Shown: positions 1-6,533 of the stretch, piece by piece
Layout: each line of letters opens with the position of its first letter
How positions within the stretch are numbered: the stretch's first letter is position 1
Assembly: GCA_019894875.1 (NCBI GenBank)
Contig: JAGXNR010000027.1
Coordinates: 1 to 31,609, forward strand
Reading direction: 5' to 3'
DNA length: 31,609 bases
Source: Promethearchaeota archaeon
GTDB lineage: Archaea > Asgardarchaeota > Lokiarchaeia > Sigynarchaeales > SOKP01
The notes under the pieces: model-generated
Databases searched by the model: none
Seen by the model: only the letters and a program-made list of their open reading frames with translations
What the model was told of the DNA's origin: nothing
Translations under genes and position numbers: made by a program

Positions 1-1
1 G

Positions 2-517
2 GTTGTAGTTGTTTCAGGATCAATGGAACCTAATTTACATAAGGGGGATTTACTCTTTCTAAGAGGAACTGATGCAGAAAACATAAAAAACGGTACTATT
101 GAAGGGAAAGAGGGAGATATTATTGTGTTTGATGCCAATGGCTTATGGCCTCATGCACCTGGTGATCCTATAGTTCATAGGGTTATTGATAAAAAAAATG
201 ATAATGGGTGGTTATTTTTAACTAAGGGTGACGCAAATCCCGTCCATGATCCCGAATGGGTTCCAGAATATAGAATTCTTGGAGTAGTTGTGGGTAGAAT
301 TCCTTATATCGGCTGGGTAAAAATTGCCCTTACAGATTCAGGTTTATTAGTTCCCTTGTTAGTTATTGTTTCAATTCTACTTGTTGTTAGTGTAGTATGG
401 GATATAGTTAAGAAAGATGACGACAAACCAAACAATGAGGATGAAAAGAAAATTTATAATGAGAAGGAAATAAAAGAAGAAATCGAAATCGATTTCACTA
501 TATCTGAGAAACAATAA
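2..517 (+). CDS. Signal peptidase I, archaeal/ER type (5'-truncated)
   Basis: Membrane serine protease that removes signal peptides from exported proteins. The gene runs off the left edge: the frame is open from base 2 and reads VVVVSGSMEP, so the ATG at base 23 is the internal Met next to the catalytic Ser (the S of SM), not the true start. The other family motifs follow: PIVHRVI supplies the His that replaces Lys in archaeal and ER (SEC11-type) enzymes, and TKGDANPVHD holds the conserved acidic residues. A hydrophobic helix (LVPLLVIVSILLVV region) lies near the C terminus and is followed by a highly charged Lys/Glu/Asp tail of about 40 residues. The N-terminal anchor is outside the window. 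Family assignment is firm; the function of the charged tail is unknown. Confidence 0.93.
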   Translation, partial: VVVVSGSMEPNLHKGDLLFLRGTDAENIKNGTIEGKEGDIIVFDANGLWPHAPGDPIVHRVIDKKNDNGWLFLTKGDANPVHDPEWVPEYRILGVVVGRIPYIGWVKIALTDSGLLVPLLVIVSILLVVSVVWDIVKKDDDKPNNEDEKKIYNEKEIKEEIEIDFTISEKQ

Positions 518-634
518 TTTCTTCAAAAAATTCAAATCTCACATAATTCGTATTTTTTATAAATTTTTATAACCCCAACATTAATAATAGCATACTAACT
601 CTTCAAAACAACAACTTAAATTGACAAGCTAATT

Positions 635-639
635 GGTGA
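635..639 (+). promoter_or_regulatory. Ribosome binding site GGTGA
   Basis: GGTGA lies five bases upstream of ATG 645. It overlaps the two alternative in-frame start codons (TTG 633, GTG 636) and therefore favours the ATG. Confidence 0.5.
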
Positions 640-644
640 AAAAA

Positions 645-860
645 ATGGGATGGACACCCCCAACTAAATTTATCGTAATTTTAACATTAATAACAATGGT
701 TTTTGGGATTTTTATCTTAGTTGATCTATGGTTTCTAAGTCCAAGTATGTTACCTGCATTTTCTATTGGAGCTATTAACGTATGGGAAATAATTGTCTTA
801 GTACTCTTTTTTCTCACTTGGTTTCTCTTCTTCCTTGGAGTAAAATTGAAAGGCATATAA
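645..860 (+). CDS. Small two-helix membrane protein, unknown function
   Basis: A peptide of about 71 residues beginning MGWTPPTKF. Two hydrophobic segments (roughly residues 9-28 and 43-65) are separated by a short loop with LSPSMLPAF and followed by a short basic C terminus (GVKLKGI). I chose ATG 645 because GGTGA at 635-639 sits five bases upstream like a ribosome binding site; in-frame TTG 633 and GTG 636 are alternatives. A TATA-rich stretch at about 551-573 could be its promoter. No family is recognised. The antisense frame over the same bases is also open but looks like a shadow of this hydrophobic gene. Confidence 0.6.
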   Translation: MGWTPPTKFIVILTLITMVFGIFILVDLWFLSPSMLPAFSIGAINVWEIIVLVLFFLTWFLFFLGVKLKGI

Positions 861-865
861 AATCT

Positions 866-889
866 TTTCTTCAATTTTTTTTTTTATTT
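866..889 (+). terminator. T-tract terminator after the small membrane gene
   Basis: An 11-base T run (875-885) within a T-rich segment starts a few bases after the stop codon at 860. Oligo-T tracts on the non-template strand are the usual archaeal intrinsic termination signal. Confidence 0.5.
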
Positions 890-1033
890 CACTAAAAAAC
901 GTCTCTTTCTCTTTAGATCAAGAGAATGAAAATGTTATTAGAAATGACAAAGATTACTTCAATTATCTATATTCTATATTAATTAGATAATAAAATTTAA
1001 AAAATGTCTAAAATTTCAAAAGAATGTGAATAC

Positions 1034-1081
1034 CGTAATTTAAAAAAAAATTACGAGAAAACTTTTATACGTAATACGTAA
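1034..1081 (+). promoter_or_regulatory. alba promoter with 22-bp interrupted palindrome and tandem TACGTAA
   Basis: A TATA-like element (CTTTTATAC, about 1062-1070) lies some 75 bases before the alba start. Immediately upstream is a perfect inverted repeat: CGTAATTT (1034-1041), six A residues, then AAATTACG (1048-1055). Immediately downstream TACGTAA occurs twice in tandem (1068-1074 and 1075-1081). The placement on both sides of the TATA element suggests a binding site for a repressor, or for Alba itself; that role is inferred. Confidence 0.55.
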
Positions 1082-1143
1082 ACGCAAATAAGCAAAAAAA
1101 AAAGATATACAACAGAAAATTAAAAACAAAAGAGGAAATTAAA

Positions 1144-1422
1144 ATGGCTAAAGAAGAAAACGCAGTGTTTGTAGGAAGAAGGCCAACCATGAATTATGTG
1201 ATGGCCACTATGATGATCCTTAACAAGGGCGAAGATTGTACCGTGAAAGCCCGAGGTAGAGCTATTTCTCACGCTGTTGATGTGTGTGAAATTCTTAGAA
1301 ATAGATTCTTAAAAGGTACAGAATATAAGGATATCAAACTTAGCACAGAACAATTAGAAGGAGAAAATGGACAAAGTAACAATGTTTCAAGCATTGAAAT
1401 TGTACTTGCACCACCAAAATAA
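1144..1422 (+). CDS. albA: Alba chromatin / RNA-binding protein
   Basis: Alba is a small, abundant dimeric protein that coats archaeal DNA and also binds RNA. The 92-residue length is typical. Recognisable parts are the N-terminal FVGRRPTMNYVMA segment, the basic TVKARGRAISHAVDV stretch, which is the family's nucleic-acid-binding signature, and the C-terminal beta strand VSSIEIVLAPP. In Sulfolobus Alba the signature region carries a lysine pair; here it reads RAISHAVD, with His where Lys is common, so the classical acetylation site may be altered. A GAGGAAAT sequence (1131-1138) precedes ATG 1144 and the promoter described at 1034-1081 lies upstream. The gene appears to be monocistronic, with a T9 run at 1471-1479 downstream. 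Confidence 0.95.
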   Translation: MAKEENAVFVGRRPTMNYVMATMMILNKGEDCTVKARGRAISHAVDVCEILRNRFLKGTEYKDIKLSTEQLEGENGQSNNVSSIEIVLAPPK

Positions 1423-1470
1423 ATTGAATTACCTTTTCTCTTAGATTTACATCCAAAACATCAATTTACC

Positions 1471-1479
1471 TTTTTTTTT
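1471..1479 (+). terminator. T9 terminator after alba
   Basis: A run of nine T residues lies about 50 bases after the alba stop codon and is followed by further A/T-rich sequence. No hairpin precedes it; archaeal termination does not need one. Confidence 0.45.
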
Positions 1480-1762
1480 AAAATTTTTCTAATATTTCTA
1501 TTATAGATTAATCATAATCTTATATATTTATTCTTTAAAAATTGATTTTATAGATATTTATTAAGAAACTCTCAAATTAAAACAATCCTGAAAAGATCAT
1601 AAATCTTTCTTCTTAAAAATTAGCATACTTTCACTTTCGATAATGGAAATTCTAGATTTAAAACCTCGAATTCTTCCCTAAATTTCAAGAGAAAAAATAG
1701 AAATTAAAAAATTCTAGGTAAAATAGCAAAGATTTAATAATACAGATGAAAAATAAATACAT

Positions 1763-1810
1763 AATAAACTGTAATTTATTCAATTCTATTTTAAACTGTA
1801 GTTTATATAA
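1763..1810 (+). promoter_or_regulatory. DUF1931 gene promoter with two related palindromes
   Basis: Two copies of a TAAACT-GT-AGTTTA type palindrome occur with centres 27 bases apart. The first (AATAAACT GT AATTTATT, 1763-1780) has one mismatch between its arms; the second (TAAACT GT AGTTTA, 1792-1805) is perfect. The second runs straight into the TATA-like TTTATATAA (1802-1810), so a bound protein would block TBP/TFB. Regulation by a dimeric repressor or by the gene product is inferred from position only. Confidence 0.5.
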
Positions 1811-1855
1811 AATTTAAAAAATTTTAAAAATTTCAAAAAAAGAGGAAGATACGTA

Positions 1856-2056
1856 ATGGCAAAAAAGGCAGATAAGGTTGAGCCACTCTTCGTAAAATCA
1901 AAGGTACGAGAATTTATTAAAGGAAAAGGATGTAATACAAGCAGTGGCGTATTAGATGGTGAAGATTTAAACAAAATCATCATGAGTATACTTGATAAAG
2001 CAGTTGGACGAGCTGAAGGAAATAAACGAAAGACTGTAAAAGCACGCGATTTGTAA
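1856..2056 (+). CDS. DUF1931 histone-fold DNA-binding protein
   Basis: A 66-residue basic protein resembling the DUF1931 group of single histone-fold proteins. VKSKVREFIKGKGC near the N terminus and NKRKTVKARDL at the extreme C terminus match that family, and the ending resembles the RKTVKAEDI end of canonical archaeal histones. The middle (LNKIIMSILDKAVGRAEG) would be the long central helix. Family knowledge supports dimerisation and DNA binding; a chromatin or regulatory role in this organism is inferred. AGAGGAAG precedes ATG 1856 as a weak ribosome binding site. It lies downstream of alba on the same strand but has its own promoter with palindromes and a strong T-rich terminator region after it. 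Confidence 0.8.
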   Translation: MAKKADKVEPLFVKSKVREFIKGKGCNTSSGVLDGEDLNKIIMSILDKAVGRAEGNKRKTVKARDL

Positions 2057-2073
2057 ACTTATTTTTCAACCAC

Positions 2074-2106
2074 TTTTTTTTTATTTTTCTATTCTTACTT
2101 TTTTTT
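2074..2106 (+). terminator. Multiple T-tract terminator
   Basis: Several T runs (2074-2082, 2084-2088, 2099-2106) follow the DUF1931 stop codon closely, consistent with an archaeal oligo-T terminator. Confidence 0.5.
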
Positions 2107-2171
2107 AAACATTTTTTGTTTAAATATAATCAGCTGTAGCAGTGAATAAAGGAGACTATTATTGTAATTCA

Positions 2172-2179
2172 GAGGTGAT
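2172..2179 (+). promoter_or_regulatory. Strong Shine-Dalgarno GAGGTGAT
   Basis: GAGGTGAT, an almost full match to the 16S rRNA 3' end complement, lies ten bases upstream of ATG 2190. It fixes the start of the zinc-ribbon gene and contrasts with the several probable leaderless genes in the window. Confidence 0.6.
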
Positions 2180-2189
2180 TTCATAGAAA

Positions 2190-2426
2190 ATGTCTAAAGG
2201 ATCTGATTTGAAGAAATTAATTTCTGGTTGGGAAAAAGATGGCACCTTAGAAGAAAAAAAAGAAGTTTTAGATAAAATACCTAAACAATGTATTGATTGT
2301 AATAGCAAGAATATCAAATATTGGGATGAAACTGATGAGGAGATAATTTTTCAATGCAGAATTTGTAAAAGATTTATAACAATTCCTTATAGAAATGATA
2401 AACTAAGAATTTATTTCTCCTCATAA
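2190..2426 (+). CDS. Small zinc-ribbon protein
   Basis: A 78-residue protein with two CxxC knuckles (C34/C37 and C56/C59) separated by 18 residues, the layout of a zinc ribbon. The N-terminal 30 residues are a charged helix (LKKLISGWEKDGTLEEKKEVL). No specific family is recognised; such proteins often act in transcription, RNA or ribosome contacts, but nothing here decides that. It has a strong Shine-Dalgarno sequence and is followed by a T10 run at 2452-2461. Confidence 0.7.
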   Translation: MSKGSDLKKLISGWEKDGTLEEKKEVLDKIPKQCIDCNSKNIKYWDETDEEIIFQCRICKRFITIPYRNDKLRIYFSS

Positions 2427-2451
2427 AGAATCTCCCAATTAACAATTTTTA

Positions 2452-2461
2452 TTTTTTTTTT
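2452..2461 (+). terminator. T10 terminator after the zinc-ribbon gene
   Basis: A ten-base T run lies 26 bases after the stop codon at 2426, preceded by a shorter T5 run. Confidence 0.45.
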
Positions 2462-2586
2462 CTCAAAATTTGTTATTAAAATTTTAATAGATTAATTTTA
2501 AGTTATCATAAACATATTCATCATATTAGTATTATAATAGATTAAAAGGATATTAAACCATACAATTAATCTTATAGGGTCCCACA

Positions 2587-3495
2587 ATGAGTGAAATTTT
2601 GAAGGTTAACGAAATACTTCAAAGGATAAAAGAAAATAGTAAGGATTTCAGTTTTAGGACTAAATTGCAGGTCATTAAACAAACGAAGAAATATACATCA
2701 GACAGAAGGCCTTATTTTAGCCTAACTTTTAGAGATCAAACAGGAGATTTGCCAAATTTTAATAAATGGACTAATAATGAGGAAGAATATAAGCGAGAGA
2801 AGAAAACTTTTGAAATTGGTAATATTATCGAGTTTACTGGCAGATATAAAGCGAAATTTGGGTCAATCGATATTTCTGAACCTGAAAATTTAAATAAATC
2901 TGAGTTTAATTTAGATGACTTTTCTAAACCAACTTCAATTGATATAACATCCTTAGTAAAGATATTAGAAGGTACTATTCTAAATCTGCAGAATACCGAC
3001 TTAAAAACAATATTAGAAGTAATTTTTTCAGAAAAAGATATAAAAAACAAATATATTGAATGCCCTTCTTCTGTAATTCATCATCATAATTACAAACATG
3101 GGAATTTAGAACATACAGTTGGAATGATTAACATTTTTGATCAAATGGTAAGTTATTATAAGAGAAACACCTTGTTAGACGTGGATTTAATATACACAGG
3201 AATTATCTTGCATGATATTGGAAAAATATTTGAATTTGAATTAAATAATGATTTACCAATGAAAACTGTTGAGGGAAAACTATATGGTCATTTAATTTTG
3301 GGTGATCAGTACGTTTCAAAGGTTATTGAAGGAATAGAAAATATTTCAAAAGATCTAGAGAACAAGATAAGGCATTTGATTTTATCTCATCACGGTAAAA
3401 TAGAATGGGACTCGGTTGTTGAACCTCAATTTGATGAAGCAGAGATATTACATTTATTAGACATGATTGATTCAAGGTTTAAATTGAATTATTGA
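2587..3495 (+). CDS. YhaM-like 3'-5' exoribonuclease (OB fold + HD domain)
   Basis: The 302-residue protein has the two-domain plan of YhaM/Cbf1-type 3'-5' exonucleases. An N-terminal OB fold (about 5-110, with FSLTFRDQTGDLP) would bind the nucleic acid, and a C-terminal HD phosphohydrolase domain (about 160-300) would do the cleavage. HD motifs seen are the upstream His region HHHNYKHGNLEHT (166-177), ILHDIGK with the His-Asp pair at 209-210, LILSHHG (264-270) and the closing Asp in LLDMIDSR (290-297). TVEGKLYGHLILGD (228-240) is also typical of YhaM. The length is close to that of bacterial YhaM (about 310). The family is best known from Firmicutes, so transfer from bacteria is possible. 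RNA decay or DNA processing is inferred. Confidence 0.85.
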   Translation: MSEILKVNEILQRIKENSKDFSFRTKLQVIKQTKKYTSDRRPYFSLTFRDQTGDLPNFNKWTNNEEEYKREKKTFEIGNIIEFTGRYKAKFGSIDISEPENLNKSEFNLDDFSKPTSIDITSLVKILEGTILNLQNTDLKTILEVIFSEKDIKNKYIECPSSVIHHHNYKHGNLEHTVGMINIFDQMVSYYKRNTLLDVDLIYTGIILHDIGKIFEFELNNDLPMKTVEGKLYGHLILGDQYVSKVIEGIENISKDLENKIRHLILSHHGKIEWDSVVEPQFDEAEILHLLDMIDSRFKLNY

Positions 3496-3556
3496 AAAAT
3501 TCTACTTTTTGTCTATTTTTTGATTTTTTTAATTTTTTATCTAAATAACCAGAAAT

Positions 3557-3844
3557 TTAGATACCCCATTTTTTGCACCAATAATCTAACGTACTAACTG
3601 AAATCTTTATTCTAAAAATTTTATAATGGCGTTTAGCGATTTCCTCAAATGATAACAACCGTCTGAGTTCAGCTAATTCTTTCCTTGAAAAGTGTAACTT
3701 TTTAGATTTGCTACTTGCAACTAAATCTGGATTATTTATTCCCCATTTTTTGCACCAATAGCGTATAGTTGACAAGCTTATTCTTGACTTAAATTTTTTA
3801 TTATGTTCTTCTGCAATTTCCCTATAAGACAGAGATTTTCTCAA
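3557..3844 (-). CDS. Tandem helix-turn-helix protein, probably 5'-degraded
   Basis: Two copies of a homeodomain-like HTH unit with a period of 59 residues: each reads roughly SYREIAEEH or SFEEIAKRH, then RISLST or KISVST, then YWCKKWGI. Likely a DNA-binding protein of unknown target. The TTG at 3844 gives a first unit that lacks its front part, yet homology continues upstream in the same frame: KKLQFSREELIRLRK (about 3836-3880) matches KKLHFSRKELAELRR before the second unit. No ATG, GTG or TTG exists between that segment and the in-frame stop at 3923-3925. The gene therefore has either a rare start (ATA at 3887-3889 is one candidate) or has lost its 5' end. It ends right after the second unit. 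Confidence 0.6.
   Translation of the reverse strand: MRKSLSYREIAEEHNKKFKSRISLSTIRYWCKKWGINNPDLVASSKSKKLHFSRKELAELRRLLSFEEIAKRHYKIFRIKISVSTLDYWCKKWGI
3564..3583 (-). repeat. 20-bp direct repeat, copy 1 (HTH gene)
   Basis: An exact 20-base repeat encoding the YWCKKWG end of the second HTH unit. The partner copy is at 3741-3760, 177 bases (59 codons) away. Perfect DNA identity inside an otherwise diverged tandem duplication suggests recent duplication, gene conversion or strong selection on this segment. Confidence 0.85.
3741..3760 (-). repeat. 20-bp direct repeat, copy 2 (HTH gene)
   Basis: Second copy of the exact repeat at 3564-3583, encoding YWCKKWG of the first HTH unit. Confidence 0.85.
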
Positions 3845-3970
3845 CCTAATAAGCTCTTCTCTAGAAAATTGTAGTTTTTTATTATTTATCTTTACTCCTC
3901 TTTTTTTTTCTTTAAATATTCGTCAGTTACTAAATGCTAAGAAAGTGTACATTTTAATAATTTTTGACAA

Positions 3971-3980
3971 AAATTTATAC
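3971..3980 (+). promoter_or_regulatory. TATA box of the Rad50-like fragment
   Basis: AAATTTATAC ends only about 15 bases before ATG 3996, so initiation about 25 bases downstream would give a leaderless mRNA. An apparently good promoter directly before the truncated ATPase piece argues that the short form is, or was, expressed as such. Confidence 0.45.
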
Positions 3981-3995
3981 CAAAGTGAATAACTT

Positions 3996-4654
3996 ATGGC
4001 AGGATTAGATAGGATGTATGATACCCACGGTTCTATCGAGAATTATATCGAAGAACAAATTAGAGAGCTTTTAGAAGATCCAATGAATGAATATCAAGAT
4101 CCAAACTGGGTCCAAGCCGCGCTTCTTTTTGAGGATACTATCGTTCCTTGTGAAAGATATTCCGCGGAACACTTGCATAAATTGGCCCAAGACATTGTGA
4201 CAAAAGCAGAACAACATGGTAATAAATGGGTTTCTCAATTTATTCCCGGGATCTATAACGAGAAAGTCATCGATCCCGCATCTATTGATATGGATAATAT
4301 ACCTGACGATTTCCAACCTGTAATTTATGTAAACGGTTATGAATCACCATTTAAAGATTTATCTGGAGGGGAAAAAAGTGCTCTCTCTTTATTTTATCGA
4401 CTAGCTTTAAATAAAATCATTAATGAGCAATATCAAGAAGTAAAAACAAAAGATCTACGATATTAGATGAACCAACTGATGGTTTTAGCCAACAGCAAAT
4501 TAATCGGATGCAACCGATATTTGAAAAATTAAACACTTCACAAATGATAATAATCTCTCATGAAAGGAATCTTGATTCGTTTGTAACTGATATTTTCCAT
4601 TTTGAAAAAGAAAATCATATAACTAGAGTTAGTCAAGAAAATTCACAAAATTAA
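3996..4654 (+). pseudogene. Rad50/SMC-like ATPase C-terminal fragment with frameshift
   Basis: The first frame (3996-4466) carries the ABC signature DLSGGEKSALSLFYRLALNK (residues 121-140) of Rad50/SMC-type ATPases and stops at 4464-4466. The -1 frame continues without a break from about 4457 to 4654 and supplies Walker B and D-loop (ILDEPTDGFS) and the H-loop (MIIISHE), which should follow the signature in one protein. The break lies in ACAAAAGATCTACGATATTAG (4446-4466); one missing base would explain it. The N-terminal ATPase half with Walker A and the long coiled coils are absent, so this is only the C-terminal lobe even if the frame is repaired. Explanations: decayed gene, base-calling error, or -1 slippage on the AAAA run. 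A lone C-lobe would need a partner providing Walker A. Confidence 0.75.
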
Positions 4655-5033
4655 ATGAAAATTAGAAGAAAAATGGTATCTCTTTCTAATTAATACTTTT
4701 TTATAAAAAATTAAAATTGTATTGGGGATAATTATACCCGTTAATATAAAAATAAAATCACTCTAAATATATTAGGAAGGGAATTCGTGGACAATCTGAA
4801 CAAGTACTGAATTTCGCCCCAGATAAACTTGATTGAGTTTAACCCTCTCCCTGATATTAAAAAATTTGGTTTCAGATTTCTTTTCCCTTCTTTTTCTTTA
4901 ACTTATCACAAGTCATATGATTATGGAGAAAAATATCCTGATCTAATTTTTTTTTTTAAATAGAATGAGTAAAAGAATAAGTCAATAGTAAAAATAAATT
5001 ATAAAAAAAATTAAATGGTGAGTTTGATTTAAA
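4655..5033. other. 379-bp region without a recognised gene
   Basis: No protein or structural RNA gene could be supported. The segment at about 4770-4860 is less A+T-rich than the surroundings (it contains GGAAGGGAATTCGTGG and CCCTCTCCCTGA), which might mark an old gene remnant or a small RNA, but no convincing long stem was found. The right end carries GGTGA upstream of the next small gene. Confidence 0.4.
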
Positions 5034-5234
5034 TTGAGCATAAAATCGAATAAAAGAAATAATAACAAAAAACCAATTGAATCGTTAAACTTAAACTTCA
5101 AATACTTTAAAATTTATATTCAGTGTCCAAATTGTGGTGAACTGTTAAAAGTTAATATAGATCGGGAATATTACTGTAAATTTTGTGATTATACATATTC
5201 AGAAAATGAAATTCGAGAAAAGTGTGGTTTGTAG
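5034..5234 (+). CDS. Small zinc-ribbon protein, unknown function
   Basis: A 66-residue protein starting at TTG 5034, with GGTGA at 5017-5021 as a possible ribosome binding site. The N-terminal 25 residues are basic and Asn-rich (SNKRNNNKK). A compact zinc ribbon follows: C31/C34 (CPNCG) and C48/C51 (CKFC). The unit resembles the zinc ribbons attached to many archaeal transcription and RNA proteins, but no family can be named. It sits convergent to the exonuclease gene, 24 bases away. Confidence 0.55.
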   Translation: MSIKSNKRNNNKKPIESLNLNFKYFKIYIQCPNCGELLKVNIDREYYCKFCDYTYSENEIREKCGL

Positions 5235-5258
5235 TTCATAACATTAAGCATTTAACTA

Positions 5259-5810
5259 TTAATATAGATTGGAAAGATACCCGCGTTGAAATATCTCATA
5301 TAGAATCATTGCTTCATGGATTGCGTCATCTGCAGCTCTATGTTTTTCAATATAATCTGTAGCTGGGAAGAAGAATTCAAAGCTTTCTTGACAATTTGGC
5401 CACTTATATCTTTTATACTCCCCCCGAAAAGGAATCTTAAGTATATTCGTAGCAGTTTTCATAATACACGGTAATTCATTTGGTACATCAATACCTCTAG
5501 ATTTCAAAAAACCTAAATCAAAAGATTTGTTATATGCTGTTACACTACTCTTGTTAAATATTGCTTGGATTTCTGGCATTACCTCATCTAATAAAGGAGC
5601 ATTCATCACTTCATCAAAACTAAGATCTGAATTTTCAAAAATCCAAGAATATCTATGTTCCTCACTAAACATTGGTTCTCTAACAACAGAATTAAATAAA
5701 ACTTTGGTTTCACCGGTTAATAAGTTTAGCTCAACAATACCAATTTCTAGAATGAGATCATATTGAGGTTTTAAACCCGTTGTTTCACAATCTACAACAA
5801 TTACATCCAA
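5259..5810 (-). CDS. DEDDh 3'-5' exonuclease (DnaQ-like)
   Basis: A stand-alone 183-residue exonuclease of the RNase T/DnaQ superfamily, which removes nucleotides from 3' ends by two-metal catalysis. The motifs are complete: Exo I VVDCETTG (D7, E9), Exo II NKSFDLGFL (D98) and Exo III HRAADDA (H157 and D162 in H-x4-D spacing, the DEDDh subtype). A segment RGEYKRYKWPN before Exo III could contribute to substrate binding. It starts at TTG 5810: the in-frame TAG two codons upstream leaves no earlier start. Proofreading, repair or RNA trimming cannot be told apart from sequence. Confidence 0.88.
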   Translation of the reverse strand: MDVIVVDCETTGLKPQYDLILEIGIVELNLLTGETKVLFNSVVREPMFSEEHRYSWIFENSDLSFDEVMNAPLLDEVMPEIQAIFNKSSVTAYNKSFDLGFLKSRGIDVPNELPCIMKTATNILKIPFRGEYKRYKWPNCQESFEFFFPATDYIEKHRAADDAIHEAMILYEIFQRGYLSNLY

Positions 5811-6200
5811 ATTCTACTCACTTTTAACTCAAATTTGTAGTAAATAGTTAAAACTTTACTCGGTAAATAAAATTCTATATTAATCTCTAATTAGAATATT
5901 TTTATCTTCTCAAAAGTAATATAGAGAATATTATTTAAACTCCTCTAGACTGGTTTGATTTACTAAAGGATCTCATCAATATGTTTTCAATTGTATATTA
6001 AATTAGTAAATATAATTATTATAGTTTAAAAAAGTCTAATTCTTGTTCTTTATGAATAATGCTCGTTAAACCTTAAATTTCTAATCCCCAAAATGATTGT
6101 TTTAACTATAATCTAAAAGCAATCCAAGAGTCCACCTGAAGTTCGCTTTATTAAACCATATATTAAACCTTGTCATATATTTATTTAACAAACAAAAAAA
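5811..6200. other. 390-bp divergent intergenic region
   Basis: The region separates the exonuclease gene (leftward) from a small gene (rightward). It holds two TATA-like segments near the right end (about 6157-6166 and 6175-6186). Nothing else could be supported. Confidence 0.5.
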
Positions 6201-6212
6201 GTGATAGAAAAA

Positions 6213-6428
6213 ATGACCCAAACTTATGAAAAAATATCGGAAATAAAAAACCAAGAAATTAAGAAACCTGAAATTCAAACTCCTAAGGAATCTAAAACCG
6301 ACGAATTACTTGGAGATTTAAATCCAAGATATTTTGAGGAAGCTTATTCTCCTGAGGAAGCAAAAACTAGAGTTAATGCAGCAAGTTTAACTCCAAGTTT
6401 TAATAACGGTTTCTTTGGCGGTTATTAG
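6213..6428 (+). CDS. Short hydrophilic protein, unknown
   Basis: About 71 residues from ATG 6213; GTG 6201 in the same frame is an alternative. A TATA-like TATATTTATT at 6176-6185 would start transcription near 6207, making ATG 6213 the better, nearly leaderless start. The N-terminal half is Lys/Glu/Pro-rich and likely disordered (KNQEIKKPEIQTPKESKT). The C-terminal half contains LGDLNPRYFEEAYSPEEA and ends in an aromatic/Gly tail, NNGFFGGY. A disordered protein with a short terminal motif could be an interaction peptide, but no family is recognised. Confidence 0.5.
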   Translation: MTQTYEKISEIKNQEIKKPEIQTPKESKTDELLGDLNPRYFEEAYSPEEAKTRVNAASLTPSFNNGFFGGY

Positions 6429-6533
6429 AACTAATAATAATTTTTTTAAATTCTTGTTTTATAAATTGAATTTTTATTTAAAACTGATAAAATAAAGATT
6501 TTCGTGTTTTTATTACCAGTTATATATTTCTCT

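Larger units (their letters stand above)
1423..1855. other. 433-bp intergenic region
   Basis: No gene or RNA is visible. The left end holds a T-tract (1471-1479) that probably terminates alba, the middle is featureless A+T-rich DNA, and the last 95 bases hold the two palindromes and TATA box of the DUF1931 gene. Confidence 0.6.

Noticed and set aside
629..874. Leftward open frame over the small membrane gene
   Set aside because: Basic, low-complexity reverse reading of a hydrophobic gene; the plus-strand frame has a ribosome binding site and membrane helices.
4446..4466. Programmed -1 frameshift in the Rad50-like gene
   Set aside because: An AAAA run allows slippage, but there is no classical slippery heptamer in the right phase and no clear downstream stem; kept only as a possibility under the frameshift finding.
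4770..4860. Possible structured RNA between the Rad50-like fragment and the zinc-ribbon gene
   Set aside because: The segment is less A+T-rich and has partly complementary purine and pyrimidine stretches, but no continuous stem longer than a few bases could be drawn.
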